A stretch of 7,149 nucleotides of DNA. Origin: Betaproteobacteria bacterium UBA5216 (lineage in GTDB: Bacteria > Pseudomonadota > Gammaproteobacteria > Burkholderiales > SG8-41). Positions 6,388 to 7,149 of the stretch are shown piece by piece (the first letter of the stretch is position 1; each line of letters begins with the position of its first letter). The stretch covers positions 44,119 through 51,267 of the forward strand of contig DHVE01000006.1 of assembly GCA_002412495.1 (NCBI GenBank). The letters run 5' to 3'. Made by a program: the position numbers and the translations under genes. Below the pieces are notes generated by a model, which ran no database searches, was not told the DNA's origin, and was given only the letters and a program-made list of their open reading frames with translations.

Positions 6388-6503
6388 CAAGCCTCCGGCA
6401 TCACACCACCCCGTACCCGTACGGAAGCCGCACAAGTGTGGATGTCCCGCCGCCGCTCCGAAGATTCCGTATCCGAACAGATCAATTTAACAGGAGAAAG
6501 ACC

Positions 6504-6794
6504 ATGAAGATTCGTCCGTTGCACGACCGTATCATCGTGAAGCGGCTGGAAGAGGAACGCAAAACCGCTTCCGGTATCGTTATCCCCGACACCGCCGCTG
6601 AAAAACCTGATCAAGGCGAAGTCAAAGCCGTTGGTACAGGCAAGCGTGGCGATGATGGCAAGCTCATCCCCATGGACGTCAAAGTTGGCGACCGTGTGCT
6701 CTTCGGCAAATACTCCGGCCAAACCGTCAAAGTCGACGGCGACGAGCTGCTGGTGATGCGCGAAGAAGACATCATGGGCGTGGTTGAAAAGTAA
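6504..6794 (+). CDS. groES: Co-chaperonin GroES (10 kDa, Cpn10)
   Basis: A 96-residue protein of standard GroES length that caps the GroEL ring as a heptamer during ATP-driven protein folding in the cytoplasm. The N-terminal MKIRPLHDRIIVKR strand, the mobile loop (about 17-34) with the GroEL-binding tripeptide region GIVIP (24-28), the roof-loop region (about 44-56) and the C-terminal ELLVMREEDIMGVVE segment are all typical. The frame extends upstream to 6381, but that extension includes part of the CIRCE element and has no ribosome site. The chosen ATG has AGGAG (6492-6496) seven bases upstream. The leader from CIRCE to ATG is 116 bases and shows only small inverted repeats (for example CCGTA/TACGG at 6411-6424). 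groEL follows after 29 bases. Confidence 0.98.
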   Translation: MKIRPLHDRIIVKRLEEERKTASGIVIPDTAAEKPDQGEVKAVGTGKRGDDGKLIPMDVKVGDRVLFGKYSGQTVKVDGDELLVMREEDIMGVVEK

Positions 6795-6823
6795 GCCGCT
6801 GAAACCTTTCTGGAGAAATCATT

Positions 6824-7149
6824 ATGTCAGCCAAAGAAGTCAAATTTCATGAAAATGCCCGCCACCGTATCGTGGCCGGCGTGAACGTACTTGCCGATGC
6901 AGTCAAAGTAACCCTCGGCCCGAAAGGCCGCAACGTGGTGCTCGAGCGCAGCTTCGGCGCCCCGACGGTGACCAAGGACGGCGTGTCGGTTGCCAAAGAA
7001 ATCGAATTGAAAGACAAGTTTGAAAACATGGGCGCGCAGATGGTGAAAGAAGTCGCGTCCAAGACCTCCGACACCGCAGGCGACGGCACCACCACCGCGA
7101 CCGTGCTGGCCCAGGCCATCGTGAAGGAAGGCATGAAGTACGTTGCCGC
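6824..7149 (+). CDS. groEL: Chaperonin GroEL (60 kDa, Cpn60), N-terminal part
   Basis: The first 108 codons of the large chaperonin subunit; the gene continues past the right edge. Visible are the N-terminal AKEVKF strand, ATP-site motif TLGPKGRNV (30-38), TKDGVSVAKEI (50-60) with Asp52, and AGDGTTTATVL (85-95) with the Mg-ATP ligand Asp87; numbering coincides with E. coli GroEL. All catalytic residues in this part are intact. A GGAGA site (6812-6816) sits seven bases before the ATG. It is co-transcribed with groES from the CIRCE-controlled promoter. The truncation comes from the window edge and is not a defect in the gene. Confidence 0.98.
   Translation, partial: MSAKEVKFHENARHRIVAGVNVLADAVKVTLGPKGRNVVLERSFGAPTVTKDGVSVAKEIELKDKFENMGAQMVKEVASKTSDTAGDGTTTATVLAQAIVKEGMKYVA

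Noticed and set aside
6381..6503. N-terminal extension of groES from an ATG at 6381
   Set aside because: It starts inside the CIRCE element, has no ribosome site, and adds residues absent from GroES; the ATG at 6504 gives the standard 96-residue protein with a good AGGAG site.

Overview
The window looks like chromosomal DNA from a Gram-negative proteobacterium, most likely a betaproteobacterium. The grounds are an OmpA-like outer-membrane barrel, an outer-membrane-type lipoprotein, PBP4-type peptidoglycan processing, a BioA with the HPCTQMK motif, and a groES-groEL operon behind a perfect CIRCE element. The lineage call rests on protein feel and GC-rich codon use, not on a search.

Left half, minus strand (about 26-4969): bioA (biotin synthesis), a beta-CASP metallo-beta-lactamase RNase-like gene, and dacB (PBP4-type DD-peptidase) lie head to tail. 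bioA and the RNase gene overlap by four bases (ATGA), and about 19 bases separate the RNase gene from dacB, so they look like one transcription unit. After a 159-base gap comes a separate gene for a small 8-stranded outer-membrane barrel protein. That gap holds two abutting perfect palindromes and a hairpin, and is the most suggestive unexplained DNA in the window.

Right half, plus strand (5208-7149): diverging from bioA across a 238-base gap is a two-gene unit: an unrecognised 216-residue cytoplasmic protein and a 121-residue lipoprotein. It closes with a GC-rich stem-loop and a short T-tract. Next is a heat-shock promoter with near-consensus sigma70 boxes and a CIRCE operator over the expected start site, then groES, then the first 108 codons of groEL, which runs off the right edge.

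The genes are mostly housekeeping (cofactor synthesis, RNA processing, cell wall, chaperonin). I see no mobile element, CRISPR array, tRNA, rRNA, toxin-antitoxin pair or defence system, and no convincing new multi-gene system. The items most worth a second look are the palindrome cluster before the barrel gene, the uncharacterised 5208-6242 gene pair, and the bioA-RNase-dacB linkage.
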